The notes under the pieces were generated by a model that had not been told where the DNA came from, made no database searches, and saw only the letters and a list, made by a program, of their open reading frames with translations. DNA of 64,000 nucleotides from Nitzschia sp. DOCU1 (lineage: Eukaryota; Bacillariophyta; Bacillariophyceae; Bacillariales; Bacillariaceae): assembly GCA_951394045.1 (NCBI GenBank), contig OX595996.1, forward strand, positions 1,302,001 through 1,366,000, given 5' to 3'. Every line of letters starts with the position of its first letter. Within the stretch, counting starts at the first letter, position 1. Position numbers and translations under genes: made by a program. Positions 1 to 9,705 of the stretch are shown here, in pieces.

Positions 1-2
1 AA

Positions 3-1622
3 CTTTTGTGGGATTTGGCAAAAAAGTCTTCCCGCATTTTGGTCTCTCTCAGGCGTGCCAATGACAAGAGTGTGCCTGAGCGCAGAACAAGGGACGATGA
101 CATTACTCTCTACACAAATAATGCTTTTGTGGTAGAAGAATATACGAGACTTTCAAGAATGTGGGCAGTCGCCAGGTCCAACCTTGCCTTTTTAGGGCTC
201 GTGCTGGTGTCCCTGGTCGGTCACCTTATCCAGTGGTTAGGGACGAACTACAATAATGATCTACCAAAGTTTCGACAACCAATGCCGATTCGAAAATGGG
301 GTTGTCATCGGAATGAAACGCCCACAATCTACGTGCACATTGGCAAGGCTGGTGGGGGTCAAGTCCGAGCCCGATTTGGAGCGGCCGCTGTGGATTTTGA
401 CGGGAACGACGAGGACAAAATCACGAGGCGACGCAGACGACAAACTACAAAACCGGCCCCCGAGCATTATTATCCATTACCGGGTGGAAACAAGGCCAAA
501 TTTTGCAATAGTCTGAATCGAAATCATCGATTTGCCGAGTCGGAATGGAACCGAAAAACCTTTGAAGGAGATTTGCCTTGCCATGCGAGTACGCCACTGG
601 GCATGGCATTGGCATGTCCCAATGCTTATCGAGATGTCAATCATACGTGTCCGGGATGTGATCCCACGGGAGATACTTGTCATTCGGTATACGTGGGTCA
701 CAATCGAATCGGGTCGGAATTGCATTGGTTGCCTGCGAAGTATCTACAGCAATGGTGGCGAGATACAGGGCGCAAACTAGTAGTCGCACAACAACAACAC
801 GGCAACAGGGGCTATAAGACGGAAGATCAGGAGTCACCTTCTCTCATTCACATTCTAGATGAGGGATTTGAGGCTCTTGTCCCAGAAGCCGGACCTTTTT
901 GGTGTCCATGGGCCCAACAGCATCGGCCGCTATGGGAAGTGGATATTGAATCCTTGTACGAAACATGCGGGGTTCCCCTAGCGAACAAGATGGATTCCGC
1001 CAGTGATCAACACCACGCCGACTATTCGTCACTGTATGCGTCATTGCCGGTACAACGTGTCGTTTTGCTTCGCGATCCATGGACTTGGATCGTTTCCAAG
1101 TTCTTTTGGCACAAGAGCCGAACCAATCGCATTCATTGTTATGACTTGTCCAAAGTGCGATATCCCAGATCATCCTCACAAGGTGGATGGGCAAATGAAT
1201 TCCTCTTGAGATATTTGTCGTATTTGTGCGGGATTGATTGTGACCAACGACTCGAACGTGGTCTCATGACGATTGAACAAGCCGAAGCCCAAGCCGCCAA
1301 CAACTTGCGACAGAGCTTTTCCGTAGTGGGTCTACTGGAAGAAACGCAAACCTTTTACGATATGGTCTCGACACGGATTGCCTATGTCAATATGAGTTTG
1401 AATCCACATGTACAAGGCAACCTACATTCGGCCAAGAAATCTTCCGATGCCTTTTTATGCGCCCGCATGTACCAAAATCCCAAATTTCAAGCAAGATTTC
1501 GTCGTGCGGTCCCTCTTATGAGTGTCGTGGAACGCTTGTACCAACTGGGCGTCCAAGTGAATCGGTTTCAACAACAAGAACTGAACGAATGTACTGGAAC
1601 TATGCTATTTCAGGGTAGATAA
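3..1622 (+). CDS. Sulfotransferase-like type II membrane protein, 5' end open at window edge
   Basis: The frame is open to the left edge. The first ATG is at 159, so the true start is either that ATG or lies outside the window; the 51 upstream codons look protein-like. After that Met comes one hydrophobic segment (about residues 5-30 from the ATG), typical of a Golgi type II anchor. The lumenal part carries a 5'-phosphosulfate-loop-like HIGKAGGG stretch and a 3'-phosphate-binding-like motif, VVLLRDPWTWIVSKFFWHK, as in PAPS-dependent carbohydrate sulfotransferases. Cys-rich stretches and N-glycosylation sequons fit a secretory-pathway enzyme. Expected role, from the family: sulfate transfer from PAPS to a glycan. 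The acceptor cannot be inferred. No intron is needed. Confidence 0.7.
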   Translation, partial: LLWDLAKKSSRILVSLRRANDKSVPERRTRDDDITLYTNNAFVVEEYTRLSRMWAVARSNLAFLGLVLVSLVGHLIQWLGTNYNNDLPKFRQPMPIRKWGCHRNETPTIYVHIGKAGGGQVRARFGAAAVDFDGNDEDKITRRRRRQTTKPAPEHYYPLPGGNKAKFCNSLNRNHRFAESEWNRKTFEGDLPCHASTPLGMALACPNAYRDVNHTCPGCDPTGDTCHSVYVGHNRIGSELHWLPAKYLQQWWRDTGRKLVVAQQQHGNRGYKTEDQESPSLIHILDEGFEALVPEAGPFWCPWAQQHRPLWEVDIESLYETCGVPLANKMDSASDQHHADYSSLYASLPVQRVVLLRDPWTWIVSKFFWHKSRTNRIHCYDLSKVRYPRSSSQGGWANEFLLRYLSYLCGIDCDQRLERGLMTIEQAEAQAANNLRQSFSVVGLLEETQTFYDMVSTRIAYVNMSLNPHVQGNLHSAKKSSDAFLCARMYQNPKFQARFRRAVPLMSVVERLYQLGVQVNRFQQQELNECTGTMLFQGR

Positions 1623-1689
1623 AACAGTGAAGTTTACGCAATATGGATATCCAGGTAGCAACTATTACCTTGACGACCTACTAGCTACT

Positions 1690-1870
1690 CTGAGCCGGGC
1701 TGGACTATCATAGCATCGTGGTGTGCCAAGGGTGGACCGCACACCATTAGGCTGGGTAACCGTACGGTACTATTATTATAAACTACATATACCAGGCTAG
1801 TAGTTTTAGACTCTATTACAAATATCCTCTTCCTACAGATGCCGGCCGCAAATCATTGCTAGACGCTGCC
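1690..1870 (-). pseudogene. 3'-end remnant of an LRR-family gene
   Basis: On the minus strand this stretch resembles the last codons and 3' flank of the LRR gene ending near 37947. Shared features are the run around cctcttcctaca, the gccggcc of the GPAF codons, and the downstream triplet-rich flank with a tacggtac/tacggcac element. No LRR body is attached. It appears to be a tail fragment left by an old duplication or deletion. Similarity was judged by eye. Confidence 0.4.
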
Positions 1871-2201
1871 ACTAGGAGGTGCAGCAGCAAATGCTAGGAG
1901 CATGGGCCAACAAGAACTGAGCGCACCGGTGGTATGCACTGGGAAAAAGCATTTCAAACTTGATTATGGATCATGTCATGAATTGGACCAGTACGATGGG
2001 CAAAGTTCTGCCGCAGTCATGTTGGAACAATAGTCATATCTACATTTTCCTGTAGAGAGAACGACGACTTGACGGAAGAATGATGTTGGGACAATAGTTA
2101 TATCTACTACGTTTCCTATTGAAATTTTGAACGTCCATTTCAGAGAATCAAATGAAATTTTCTATTTCGGGTGGATCAGTGACATACTGGAAGAAAGAGC
2201 T

Positions 2202-4724
2202 TCAAACCCTATCTCCCATGTCAGGATCACGATTCATGCCCGCAGGACCATCATTGCCATGCGTCATCCATGCCGGCTTTGTCATATCAAGGCCACGTCC
2301 ACGACCCCTTCCAGCGGGTGGTGGATTGTCATTCCGCGGAACAACATTGCGATCGTTGCCCGCAGGACCATCATTGTCATGCGTCATCCATGCCGGCTTT
2401 GTCATATCAAGGCCACGTCCACGACCCCTTCCAGCGGGCGGTGGATTGTCATTCCGCGGAACAACATTTCGATCGTTGCCCGCAGGACCATCATTGTCAT
2501 GCGTCATCCATGCCGGCTTTGTCATATCAAGGCCACGTCCACGCCCCCTTCCAGCGGGTGGCGGATTGTCATTCCGCGGAACAACATTGCGATCGTTGCG
2601 AGGGCGATTGTTGGCATGATAGCCGTTCTGATCCGCAGCATTGCTGTAGGCGGAGTAACGTTGATTGTCAAATGTCGGATCCCTGTTGGAAGAGTTAGTA
2701 CCACGAGCAACACCACCATCATGGGATGATGTTGAGGATGGGCCATTCCACGAGGACTCGTTTCTCTCGGTGGCACCATTTTCATTCCATGATCCAGCAC
2801 CACGATTAGCGCTGCCTTGGTTATTGTAGCTGGACAATTCAGGAGCCTGCGGCGGCAAGGAACGGCCTCCATCGTAAGACGAAGAACGATTGGAAGCAGC
2901 ATAGCTTCGTTCGCGAGACGCCACATCAGACGAGGGCTGGGTACGAGCAGATTGATCCCACTTGGGATTCCAAGTAGATTTGTTATTGTCCTTTGGAGAC
3001 GAAGTTCCCCACGCCAGAGGTTTAGTGGTTGCTGCTGCTGTTCCCCAGGTCCCAGTTGCTGCAGGAGGAGCGTTGTTTGTAGAAGAAGATGGGGCTCCCC
3101 ATCCCCAGGTTTGACGGGGTGCTGCTGCTGGAGTTGGGTCATTGTTCGCAGAAGAAGAAGGAGCTCCCCACGTCGGACGGGGTGCTGCTGCAGGAGACGG
3201 GTCATTGTTTGTAGAAGAAGTAGAAGGAGCTCCCCATCCCCAGGTTTGACGGGGTGCTGCTGCTGGAGTTGGGTCATTGTTCGCAGAAGAAGAAGGAGCT
3301 CCCCAGGTCGGATGGGGTGCTGCTGCAGGAGACGGGTCATTGTTTGTGGAAGAAGTAGAAGGAGCTCCCCAGGTCGGACGGGGTGCTGCTGCAGGAGACG
3401 GGTCATTGTTTGTGGAAGAAGTAGAAGGAGCCCCCCAGGTCGGACGGGGTGCTGCTGCAGGAGACGGGTCATTGTTTGTGGAAGAAGTAGAAGGAACTCC
3501 CCAGGTCGGACGGGGTGCTGCTGCAGGAGACGGGTCATTGTTTGTGGAAGAAGTAGAAGGAACTCCCCAGGTCGGACGGGGTGCTGCTGCCGGAGACGGG
3601 TCATTGTTTGTAGAAGGAGCCCCCCACGTCGAACGCCGAGGTGCTGCCAGAGACGACGCGGTAGTAGAGCTCGTTCGACTAAGATTGCGAGCAGTCTTGT
3701 GCAGATTATTTATGCGTTCTTTTCGTTTCGCATCAATTTTTTCTTGCAACTTGGACTTTCCCGAAGGTTGGGTACCACGATCTGTTGTGGCTTGCTTGGT
3801 TTCGACTAACTTTGCGGTACCACCACTCGATGGTTGTTCAGTCTCTGATGGAACCATGGGAACCAAGTGTTTCATTGCCGCTTCCGCCGCATGGCGAAGT
3901 GACACAATGTCTCTGCTTAGCCTTCGGATTTGCTTGACCAACGCCACCCAATCTATATTCTGTTTCTCCTTTAGATTTTTAAGGACCTTGGCATTGACAG
4001 TAAAGGCAGATTGTACAAAATTCAATCCTGCTTTTAGAACTTGAATGTGCATATTGTCTGTTTCATCCACTTTTGTGGGGGAAGCACCGAGCGCCTTGGT
4101 GGACTCTTGCAGCCAGCGATTAGACACAAAATTGGCAAGGTGATTGGATTTGTCCTTGTCGTTCTTGTCTTGTTTACGAAAAAGCTCGTTGCACTCTTTG
4201 GGTTGACCGGCTTGTTCGTACACGCGGCAGGTCTGAGAAGCCACTGTGGCTACCACACATTTAAACTCGAGGGACAAACTCTTCGAGGTAGAAATGACGT
4301 TGACTAAGTTGGGGAGATCTCCAATCGTGGCTTTCTTTTCAACAAGAATTTTCTCAACAGCCGCCCATGACTTCATTTTGCTTTCCTCATACGAGATGGA
4401 TGGAGCCAAGCATCCTTTTATCTGGGCCTGCAAGCGAGAAATCAGAATGAGAATCCAACCAGATATCAGCGAGAACTACACAATCCAAACAGTACATACC
4501 AAGGCTTCTTTCAATGCTTTACTTGAAAACTTGACAATCTCCTCATCGTCATCATCACCAAACAGCTCGTCTTCGTCGTCATCGGACGAATCGTCCAGGG
4601 TTCGGAGTCGTTTCCGCCCGGATTTGCCGAGTGCAGATTTCTTCCGGTTGCGAGTACCGGTGACAATTATTACGTCTGAGTCGTCGTCGCTCATGGTGGA
4701 ATATTGTGTAGATGAATCAAGCAA
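2202..4724 (-). CDS. WG-repeat and RG-repeat protein, two exons; candidate Argonaute-binding scaffold
   Basis: Exon 1 is 4724-4500 and exon 2 is 4427-2202. A 72-nt intron (GTATGT...TTGCAG) joins them in phase 0, giving 816 residues. The N-terminus is very acidic with Lys/Arg clusters (SDDDSD, DDSSDDDEDE), suggesting a nuclear protein. Residues about 76-300 are helical and resemble no family I recognise. Next comes a tandem array with 13 Trp-Gly dipeptides in a Pro/Ala/Ser/Asn context, unit about 22 residues ending RPTWGAP. Then an Asn/Ser-rich stretch leads into three 40-residue repeats, each holding GRGRGRG and KPAWMTH. Multiple WG dipeptides in disordered sequence are the hallmark of AGO-hook proteins (GW182, plant SPT5L/KTF1, NRPE1 tail). 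RG repeats suggest RNA binding or arginine methylation. Function is inferred only. ATG at 4724 is first; ATG at 4694 is an alternative. Confidence 0.7.
2239..2598 (-). repeat. Three tandem 120-bp repeats coding for RG/PAWMT units
   Basis: Three head-to-tail 120-bp copies, offset by exactly two sequence lines and differing at only a few bases. Each encodes 40 residues with PPPAGRGRGRG and KPAWMTH. Low divergence suggests recent expansion or homogenisation within the coding frame. Confidence 0.9.
3090..3640 (-). repeat. 66-bp tandem repeat array encoding WG units
   Basis: About eight units with a 66-bp (22-residue) period, ending TWG[AV]P. Two units have a doubled TWGWG and a shorter SSSANNDPTP spacer, forming a larger duplicated block. 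Frame is kept throughout. Confidence 0.85.
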
Positions 4725-5425
4725 TTAATGAAATCCACTAGCGAAGAAGAAAAAAGTGCTCCGTAGCTCTTTAAGGTGACACGCAATGAAACGACGGTTC
4801 GTTCCTGTCAAACTCGTGAGATCGTGGATTGGATTGGATTTGTTTCTCTTGCCCGCGAGTATCAGAAGAAGATGAATTTCGCGTTCCAAACGCTCAATTC
4901 CTTCGTCGTCTTGCTCAGGGGTCACACTACTTCAGGGAAGAAGTGAGAAGGTGTTGCAAAAACAACAACACCTCGTTTGTTGTGGCAACTTTCAAATGCT
5001 CTCGGCGGTGTCTTGGGTCACTGAACCGGTAGGCGAAGGATCAAGGAGTGCGAGGCAATGCAAGATCCTTTTACGGCATTGATTTTTTGACCGACTCGAC
5101 TCGCTCATCACTCCCACGCACATGAATGCCAGCCATCTGGCCGTCGTCAGTCGGATTCCGGCGAAGGATCGTCCCTTCCCTCCAAAATCTTAAATCGGGG
5201 CCGGCGCGCACGACGCTACCGTATCTTCGACTCCAAGGACCCAAAGAAGCGGCGTTCTTGCATTTTTTTGGCATCACTTTTTTTGGTGGTGCGTTTAATG
5301 TTTGTGCTCCATCCATCGCTTTTGGAGTGGCAATCCCAAGAGATGCACGATGAGGATGAAAAGCGCATCAGAACTGTTTCCTCGTGCCTTTATTTCAGCA
5401 TTCCATTATTAGTTTAGAGAGAGAT
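4725..5425. other. Intergenic, divergent promoter region
   Basis: Lies between the divergent starts of the WG-repeat gene and the exonuclease gene. Only short open frames without recognisable domains are present (for example 5316-5071, minus). A tttatttcag just upstream of the exonuclease ATG could be the 3' end of a 5'-UTR intron. Nothing else is supported. Confidence 0.5.
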
Positions 5426-6316
5426 ATGGGTCCCACGCAAGATCTTCAGCAAAAGGTGTGCCAAAAATTTGGATGGAGTTTGGTGCTTTCCAAGACGACT
5501 GAAGAAACGTGGCAAGCCGAGATTGTCATGGGTCTGGGCGAGAAACGGAAATTTGTCACTAGTGAATCCTTTGGAGAAGACAAGGATGGAAAAGCTGCCG
5601 TGTCGACGCTGGTACTAACCGAACTCGCGTCGGAAATTGCGGCACGTGAATCGTTGCCCACCCAAGAACTTGTTCAAGTCTTTCAGACTATCATTCGTCA
5701 AATGCCGCTATTGGATTCCAAGGATCCCAGTACTTGGACTCGATTTTGGAACAATCCACCAGAAGTGGTGGGTATTGATACGGAAGGAAATTCCATCTGT
5801 CCCCCAGTTCTGGTCCAAATTGCCACGGAGGATTACGTCATTTTGGAAACGCCGGCAACCTGTCTGTCGGAGGATCTCGAGCGACTCTTACGAGACGATT
5901 CCATTACCAAAGTCTTTTGCGATAATTTTGCTCACAAGGACAAGAAATCCTTGGGATTAGAAATAGAGCAGGAAAATACCTATACGATACCACCCATTGT
6001 GGATCTCGAAAGTCTAGCCATGGACTGTTTGGGGCCGGTCAAGACGGCTCGGGGCCTTGGCCGAATGGTAGCATTGACCATGCCCGAATTAAAAGTACGA
6101 ATCGAAAAACCAAAGACAACCAAAGGGAATTTAAAGGGACGCTTTGCCAATATTAGTCGGTTTGCCTTGATTGAACAAGGCAAGGCCAAGCCATTGCGCG
6201 GGCTCGGCGACCTGAAACGACACGAGCAACAATACGCAGCGTTGGACGCATGGTGCACACTTCAAGTCTATCGACGCATGCAAGAATACTATTTGAAGGC
6301 CAATAGCAACATATAA
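5426..6316 (+). CDS. DEDDy 3'-5' exonuclease (RNase D/WRN-exo-like)
   Basis: Begins at the ATG at 5426, 296 residues. The C-terminal two thirds carry the DEDDy signature. Exo I is GIDTEG (D118, E120), followed by VLVQIAT. Exo II is the CDNFAHKDKKSL region (D166 or D172), followed by PPIVDLESLA. Exo III is YAALDAW (Y270, D274). Family role: two-metal-ion 3'-5' hydrolysis of RNA or DNA. Residues about 5-75 have a beta-rich pattern followed by an Ala-rich helix (KDGKAAVSTLVLTELASEI), resembling a double-stranded-RNA-binding fold; this is tentative. No signal peptide is evident, so cytosol or nucleus is likely. Confidence 0.75.
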   Translation: MGPTQDLQQKVCQKFGWSLVLSKTTEETWQAEIVMGLGEKRKFVTSESFGEDKDGKAAVSTLVLTELASEIAARESLPTQELVQVFQTIIRQMPLLDSKDPSTWTRFWNNPPEVVGIDTEGNSICPPVLVQIATEDYVILETPATCLSEDLERLLRDDSITKVFCDNFAHKDKKSLGLEIEQENTYTIPPIVDLESLAMDCLGPVKTARGLGRMVALTMPELKVRIEKPKTTKGNLKGRFANISRFALIEQGKAKPLRGLGDLKRHEQQYAALDAWCTLQVYRRMQEYYLKANSNI

Positions 6317-6547
6317 TTTTAAAAATTAGTTTTAGAAAAAGAATGCTTGCATATCTGTGATTTTCCTTGGACACCAGTGGCGCTAGCTGCTTGCCTTGTG
6401 GTAGGAAATCTCCATGCACGGCCAAAACGCTTCGTCGAGCGGATCAATGGCCCCTACAACAAGCAATCGTAACAACCGCTGCGAAAACAGTCGACTGCTT
6501 ACTCGTATATATTTACCTGGTGGAAGCCCCTGAAATGTGTGGATTTT

Positions 6548-8881
6548 TTAGGGCCCAAAGTTGTCCGGTCGCACGCCTCGTGGACGCATTCGATCAAACT
6601 CATTCCATCCACCCATGTCCATCATTCGACTGCTGTACTGTCCACGGAAATATTCCCCACGACCATATTCCGAGCTGGCTCCCATGCCAATGTTGGATGG
6701 TCCTCGCATGTAATCACCGGGCGGACCAACTCTCTGTTGAGGCGGTTGCCCAAAATCATACCGGCCATAGGACACGGGATCTCGCATTTGATTGCGTCCA
6801 TAACTTGGAATGCCTGGGGGGCCGTACATCATATCATCGTCCATGAACTTTTGTTCGTGGCGCTGAAAATGAATGTCACGAACAGGAAGATCTTGAGGGG
6901 TCTCTCTTCCTGGGTCGGAGCCAGGATAGGACTGACCAAAGGGAGCCGCCGTGGCTCTTCGAATCTTTCGACCACTTTGCGTCGTCGCGCCATTGCGGCC
7001 CATTGCACCATTTCGATCCATCATACCATTGCGGCCCATGGTACCCCCTCGATCCATCATACCATTGCGGTCCACCATGCCGTTTCGATCCATCATACCA
7101 TTGCGGCTCATCGCACCGCCACGATCCATCATACCGTTGCGGCCCATCGCACCGCCTCGATCCATCATACCATTGCGGCCCATCATGCCGTTTCGATCCA
7201 TCATGCTATTGCGGTCCATCATACCGTTTCGATCCATCATGCCATTGCGGCCAATCATACCATTGCCGCCCATCATACCGCTGCGGTCCATCATTCCATT
7301 CCTGTCCATTCCATATCTGCCTTCGTCAAAGCTGCCAGATGGCCAATTTATTTGTTCGGCACGGCGCCTTTCAATAGGATTCATCATGTCTTGCTGCGAG
7401 CGCAGTGGGACAGTTGCACCACCGCCAGCGGTGAGGCCACTGGTTCTTCGGATCGCACCTGTTCGAGGGCCAATACTGTGGTCTCGCAAATTAGCCGTGC
7501 CCTTGTAGTCTTCATTCCAGTTGCTGTCAAAGCCATCAGCCCTTACCGGGCGGAGGGTATCAGCTCCGCTTGAATATTGGGGCGCCCGGACCGGACGACG
7601 ATTTTGTAAATGTTCCATAACCTTTCGGGTATCGGTCCATTGGTCATCGAGCTCGTCGGCGTCTTGGCGACGTTCTCGGTTGAATTTTCCAAAACCGATA
7701 TGGCCAAAATCGCCATTACGGGCCTTGTCGTACTTTTTCTCTTGCTGCGGGCCTGATGATGACCCCATGCTACCCGCGCGCACACCAGGACTGGTCATGC
7801 TGCGGGGAGGAGCTCCGGCGCCGATATAGTCGCGGCGACCAACACCAGTTTCCATGGGTGAACCAAATAATTGCACATAGAAATGCTGGTCACCGTCCGT
7901 GGCATATCCAATGCCCATTTCACTGAAACGTTCACTGAGGATATCAGTTTGGGGGGCCTTTTCTAACCACCCTTGGACGGCGCCTTGCGGGTCATTAAAG
8001 ACGTCACGGGCGGCAAAACGGGCTCCTACATTGGTAAAGAAGCGATCATAGCTGCCGCGCTTGAGCTTGCTTGTCATCTGTCCTGTACGCATCATATCGT
8101 CAGCATGTTCTTGGGCACCCCGACATAATTCTGACGACATGCCAAGGGGTGGTAATCCCTGTCGTTGACGCGCTTCATTTGTCGCTCGAAACATTGTGTC
8201 AATAGTTTGCTGAGGACCGCGGACGTTGGGCGTGTCCAGAGGGCGACCAAAGACTTGAACGTAATAATGTTTGGCATTAGCTTGGTCAAAAGCATACCCG
8301 AGGCCAATTTCAGTGAACTGCGGGTCCAGCATGTTCTTGCGATGGCTGGGACTCTCCATCCATCCTTGAACCGCGTACGCTGGATCGTCGTCGGGAGTTC
8401 TCCAAAAGAGATTCTCGCCGACGTTAGTGTACCGATATTCGGTCATGGCGACACGGTCTTTGAGATCAGAGCCGTCCAAGCCATCATGCGAGAAATAGTT
8501 GTTCCTAGCCATATCAGATGCATGACGTTGAGCCGCTCGTTCAAGCTCCTTGTTCAGCCGAAGTTCTGATAGTCCCTGGCGCTGACGTTCTTGGTTCGTA
8601 AAGAAAAGCAGATCTTGAACAGTTCTTTGAGACGTTTGCGAACTCGTAGAGTACGAGGGAGCCGCCGCAGAAAAGGTCGACGCCGAAAGAGGAGACGCCC
8701 TACTCGTCTGTGTAAAGAAAACATTCGGCTGCGGCAACTGCAACAGTCCAGGAATATGCCGAGACCTTCCATCTTGATGGGTTGGAATCAAGGCTTGCAC
8801 CGGACAGAATGCAAGCACGGCGACGACGGTCAAAAGACGGACGGCCGAAACCCTGATTTTTGAGAAAACGTTATCCTTCAT
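6548..8881 (-). CDS. Secreted protein with two CAP/SCP domains and Met-Asp-Arg-Asn-Gly repeats
   Basis: The frame extends to 8995 only via non-ATG codons. The ATG at 8881 starts a clear signal peptide (cleavage near VQA|LI, residue 30). The product is 777 residues. CAP domain 1 (about 86-212) is of the bacterial/YkwD-like type: HASDMA, FSHDG, VGENLF, GWMESPSHRKNML, EIGLGYA. CAP domain 2 (about 226-341) keeps the scaffold (TNVGARF, GWLEKAPQ, EMGIGYA) but has lost the FSH and PSHR histidines, so it is probably not metal-binding. The rest is disordered: an array of about sixteen MM[DG]RNG hexapeptides, then a tail rich in Gly, Tyr, Arg and Met. The tail contains GIPSYGR and ends RPDNFGP, echoing the next two secreted proteins. 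Likely extracellular. Confidence 0.75.
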   Translation of the reverse strand: MKDNVFSKIRVSAVRLLTVVAVLAFCPVQALIPTHQDGRSRHIPGLLQLPQPNVFFTQTSRASPLSASTFSAAAPSYSTSSQTSQRTVQDLLFFTNQERQRQGLSELRLNKELERAAQRHASDMARNNYFSHDGLDGSDLKDRVAMTEYRYTNVGENLFWRTPDDDPAYAVQGWMESPSHRKNMLDPQFTEIGLGYAFDQANAKHYYVQVFGRPLDTPNVRGPQQTIDTMFRATNEARQRQGLPPLGMSSELCRGAQEHADDMMRTGQMTSKLKRGSYDRFFTNVGARFAARDVFNDPQGAVQGWLEKAPQTDILSERFSEMGIGYATDGDQHFYVQLFGSPMETGVGRRDYIGAGAPPRSMTSPGVRAGSMGSSSGPQQEKKYDKARNGDFGHIGFGKFNRERRQDADELDDQWTDTRKVMEHLQNRRPVRAPQYSSGADTLRPVRADGFDSNWNEDYKGTANLRDHSIGPRTGAIRRTSGLTAGGGATVPLRSQQDMMNPIERRRAEQINWPSGSFDEGRYGMDRNGMMDRSGMMGGNGMIGRNGMMDRNGMMDRNSMMDRNGMMGRNGMMDRGGAMGRNGMMDRGGAMSRNGMMDRNGMVDRNGMMDRGGTMGRNGMMDRNGAMGRNGATTQSGRKIRRATAAPFGQSYPGSDPGRETPQDLPVRDIHFQRHEQKFMDDDMMYGPPGIPSYGRNQMRDPVSYGRYDFGQPPQQRVGPPGDYMRGPSNIGMGASSEYGRGEYFRGQYSSRMMDMGGWNEFDRMRPRGVRPDNFGP
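6985..7320 (-). repeat. 18-bp tandem repeat encoding MMDRNG hexapeptides
   Basis: Reiterated 18-bp unit with variants MMGRNG, GAMGRN and MMDRGG. On the plus strand it creates a long open frame without biological meaning. Confidence 0.85.
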
Positions 8882-9705
8882 GGTCGTTTTCTTCTTCTTT
8901 AGGACGCAGAAAGTCGCCGAAAAAATGAGGGTTAGAGTACTGGTGACAGCGTCGGCAGCAGGAGGAGGATCAACGGGCAACTTTGGTACAACCACAACAA
9001 ATCCTGCGGTGTCGACAAGGGAATTTTATAGAAGTGATGGGCGGCAGCCGTTGTCGTTGATGTATTTGATGTGTCGTTGGGTGTCTTTTCCACAAACGTA
9101 CCTCCGTATCGGGTGATGGGTGCTGCATGCGTGTGCCGACGTGGTCGTCGTTTGGGATGTTGCACCCATCAACTTTGTGATTGGAAAAATGGGAAAAGGG
9201 AGCCAAATGGCTTCAACCTATCAGAGCGCCCCTTTGGAATGACGTTTTTTGAGAGCCAGATGGATAGAGCCAATCCAAAACCACGTCACCTCCCCAAGGA
9301 TCCCCAAAGCACGGCGGACGCGCAAAACGTCATTTGATCGTTTAGTTCGCGGCCGAATTCTTCCACTTCGAAGTTTCACCTTCGCGAGCACGTCCGCCTC
9401 CAATCGAAGTACGCATGTCGCCTGCAGAAATGCCCCCGGAGAAATCTGCGTCGGAGGGAAGCATTTTCTTCTCCATCCAATGAGAATGTACAGCTTGATG
9501 GGTGCAGCTGTTCATTGGTCGTTAAGAAATTGATGCCCTTTTGATGGGTGCGGATGGTCGGTCATCATCGAAAGCAGCTGTTCTACCGTGGTTTGAAAAA
9601 TTCAAACGACGACTCGGGTGATGTTCGGCATCAACACTTCCCTCGTCGAAGTTGGCACAAAATCCGTTTTGCCATCATTCCGATAATTGCAAAATTTTCA
9701 AGAAG
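8882..9705. other. Intergenic, divergent promoter region
   Basis: Separates the divergent CAP-domain and Met/Gly-rich secreted-protein genes. Short open frames only; no domain, RNA gene or repeat was recognised. Confidence 0.5.

Noticed and set aside
2239..3640. Regular repeats considered as a CRISPR array
   Set aside because: Units are contiguous in-frame coding repeats without unique spacers, in a eukaryotic gene.
2817..4044. Plus-strand open frames of 255-330 residues over the WG repeats
   Set aside because: Antisense shadows of repetitive coding DNA; repeats keep all frames open.
6539..7573. Plus-strand His/Ala/Thr-rich frame opposite the CAP gene tail
   Set aside because: Antisense of the MMDRNG repeat; no independent start or domain.
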